DNA from: Candidatus Segetimicrobium genomatis
GTDB lineage: Bacteria; Sysuimicrobiota; Sysuimicrobiia; Sysuimicrobiales; Segetimicrobiaceae
Assembly: GCA_005883865.1 (NCBI GenBank)
Contig: VBAO01000059.1
Span: 1-7,774 of the forward strand
Length of the DNA stretch: 7,774 nt
Direction: 5' to 3'
Shown piece after piece: positions 6,689-7,774 of this stretch. A model generated the notes under the pieces. That model was not told the origin of the DNA. It saw only the letters and a list, made by a program, of their open reading frames with translations, and did no database searches. The translations under genes were made by a program, and so were the position numbers. Within the stretch, counting starts at the first letter, position 1, and every line of letters starts with the position of its first letter.

Positions 6689-6822
6689 CGACCGTTCTCC
6701 CTCGATCTTACTCCTACCCCATCAGGCGCGTGTTCAGCGGACGTTGCGGTCTGGTGCCCCGTCGTTCCCCCTCATCTTCCCGGAAACGCGATGCCGGCGC
6801 GACGGCGATCCCGCGCAGTGAC

Positions 6823-6851
6823 TCCACATAGCGTGCGCATGAGTATATGAT
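6823..6851 (+). promoter_or_regulatory. Candidate sigma70-type promoter of tag
   Basis: A -35-like TCCACA (6823-6828, 4 of 6 to TTGACA) and a -10-like TATGAT (6846-6851, 5 of 6 to TATAAT) are separated by 17 bp. Transcription would begin about 7 nt after the -10, at or next to the GTG at 6858. This is one of few AT-rich patches in the divergent 186-bp gap, which makes the match more credible. Confidence 0.45.
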
Positions 6852-6857
6852 GAGGTC

Positions 6858-7481
6858 GTGGCATCCTCCGGGCGTCACGCATCTGGTCCGCGGCCGCAAG
6901 GGTCGGCGCGTCCGTTGAAGCGGTGTGGCTGGGTGAACACCGACCCCCTGATGATGTCGTACCACGACACGGAATGGGGGGTGCCGGCCCACGACGACGG
7001 GAAGCTCTTTGAATATCTGATCCTCGACGCCATGCAGGCAGGGCTGAGCTGGGCGATCATTCTGAAGAAGCGCGAAAACTTTCGGAGGGCGCTTCACGGC
7101 TTCGACCCGAGCAAAATTGCGCGCTACACCAACCGGGACCTCCGCCGCCTGCTGGCGGATCCCGGCATTATCCGGAACCGGCTCAAGCTCGAGGCGACCA
7201 TCGCGAACGCCCGGCGGTTCCTGGAGACCCAGGACGCTCTCGGATCGTTCAGCGGGTACATTTGGCGGTTTGTTGACGGCACCACCATCACGCACCGATA
7301 TCGATTCACATCCCAGATCCCGGCGCGGACGAGAGAGTCGGACGCGATGAGCAAGGATCTGCGGGAGCGCGGGTTCAGATTCGTCGGCTCGACCATCTGC
7401 TACGCCTTCATGCAGGCGGCCGGCCTGGTGAACGACCATCTGGTCGACTGCTTCAGGTATCGTGCGGTGTCGAGGGGATGA
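6858..7481 (+). CDS. tag: DNA-3-methyladenine glycosylase I
   Basis: Tag removes 3-methyladenine from alkylated DNA, the first step of base-excision repair in the cytoplasm. The 207-residue frame matches the family over nearly its whole length (E. coli Tag is 187 aa). The four zinc ligands are visible: C23 (RCGWV), H36 (YHDTEWG), H194 and C198 (NDHLVDC). Pocket residues Y35 and W65 (QAGLSW) are present. The E. coli Glu38 position is Asp57 here (ILDAMQAGLSW), a substitution that I believe occurs in other homologues. Further blocks are LKKRENFR, GIIRNRLKLEA, SDAMSKDLRERGFRFVGSTICYAFMQAAGLVNDH. The first in-frame start is GTG 6858, which adds about 20 residues before the conserved KRCGW and has no spaced ribosome site. 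TTG at 6915 gives a family-length protein, with AAGGG 12 nt upstream. A promoter placed for a leaderless mRNA favours 6858. No Ada-type neighbour is present. Confidence 0.96.
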   Translation: MASSGRHASGPRPQGSARPLKRCGWVNTDPLMMSYHDTEWGVPAHDDGKLFEYLILDAMQAGLSWAIILKKRENFRRALHGFDPSKIARYTNRDLRRLLADPGIIRNRLKLEATIANARRFLETQDALGSFSGYIWRFVDGTTITHRYRFTSQIPARTRESDAMSKDLRERGFRFVGSTICYAFMQAAGLVNDHLVDCFRYRAVSRG

Positions 7482-7774
7482 GTCCCGGCATGTCGCGGCC
7501 CCGGAGTGCGGGTTCCACGGTGATCGTGTTGATCGCGTCGTATCTGGAGCCTGAGCACGTCGAACGCATCGCCGGCATCGGCGGCGTCCGGGTGATCTAC
7601 GAACCGGCCCTCCTCCCCCGCCCCCGCTACACGGCCGACCACACGGGCAAGGCGCTGACGCGGTCTCCGGAGGAGGAGCGACGGTGGTGCGCGCACCTTG
7701 CCGAGGCCACCGTGATGTTCGACTTCGACCACACCCACCTCTACGATCTCCCGGACTGCGCGCCGAACGTGCGG
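7478..7774 (+). CDS. D-isomer-specific 2-hydroxyacid dehydrogenase, N-terminal part (cut by window end)
   Basis: The first 99 codons of a probable NAD(P)-dependent 2-hydroxyacid dehydrogenase are visible. The sequence STVIVLIASYLEPEHVERI begins the first strand and helix of the catalytic domain. It is followed by VIYEPALLPRPRYTADHTG, an acidic helix with SPEEERRWCAHLAEATVMFDF, and LYDLPDCAPNVR, where the next expected block reads on toward a WIQ-like strand. The Rossmann domain and the catalytic Arg/Glu/His lie outside the window, so substrate and activity cannot be judged. ATG at 7478 overlaps the tag stop (ATGA). A second in-frame ATG at 7490 stands 12 nt after GAGGGG (7472-7477), and that G-rich site is too close to serve 7478, so 7490 may be the real start. 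Family recognition rests on the N-terminal pattern only. Confidence 0.75.
   Translation, partial: MSPGMSRPRSAGSTVIVLIASYLEPEHVERIAGIGGVRVIYEPALLPRPRYTADHTGKALTRSPEEERRWCAHLAEATVMFDFDHTHLYDLPDCAPNVR

Noticed and set aside
6697..6710. TAAGAT as a -10 box for the unknown gene on the minus strand
   Set aside because: Only 4 of 6 matches, no -35 at the right distance, and the implied transcription start would cut into the GAGGGAG ribosome site.

Overview
The window is GC-rich (my rough estimate is two thirds G+C) and densely packed. It has GTG starts, 4-bp start/stop overlaps, and Shine-Dalgarno-like G-runs ahead of some starts. It looks like chromosomal DNA of a GC-rich bacterium. Nothing in it fixes the phylum; a soil or sediment candidate-phylum lineage is a guess. 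I see no rRNA, tRNA, CRISPR array, insertion sequence, phage gene or replication origin.

Layout. (1) Positions 2-1042 (+) hold the C-terminal part of a major facilitator superfamily transporter, which converges on the next block with only 37 bp between them. (2) Positions 5730-1080 (-) hold a four-gene ABC importer operon of the BMP (basic membrane protein / PnrA) type: substrate-binding protein, double ATPase, permease 1, permease 2. This class imports nucleosides or purines in the characterised examples. The first two junctions are GTGA overlaps, and the two permease genes are 80 bp apart. The binding-protein gene carries a reading-frame break between its signal peptide and mature domain. 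(3) Positions 6671-5856 (-) hold a 271-residue protein of unknown function. It is possibly translated by coupling from a six-codon leader ORF. (4) Positions 6858-7481 (+) hold DNA-3-methyladenine glycosylase I (tag), divergent from the unknown gene. A promoter-like sequence is placed as if the transcript were leaderless. (5) Positions 7478-7774 (+) hold the start of a D-2-hydroxyacid dehydrogenase, overlapping tag by ATGA and cut by the window end.

How the genes work together. Genes of block 2 form one membrane machine: a periplasmic receptor, two different membrane subunits and an ATPase with two nucleotide-binding domains. The short region upstream of the receptor gene holds a palindrome, CGCAAA-CGA-TTTGCG, that resembles LacI/PurR-type operators. 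That would fit a purine-linked uptake operon but is unproven. The other genes have no obvious functional link to it.

I found no clear new multi-gene system. The points most worth a second look are the broken receptor gene, its putative operator, the unknown gene with its mini-ORF, the possible leaderless start of tag, and the tag/dehydrogenase overlap.
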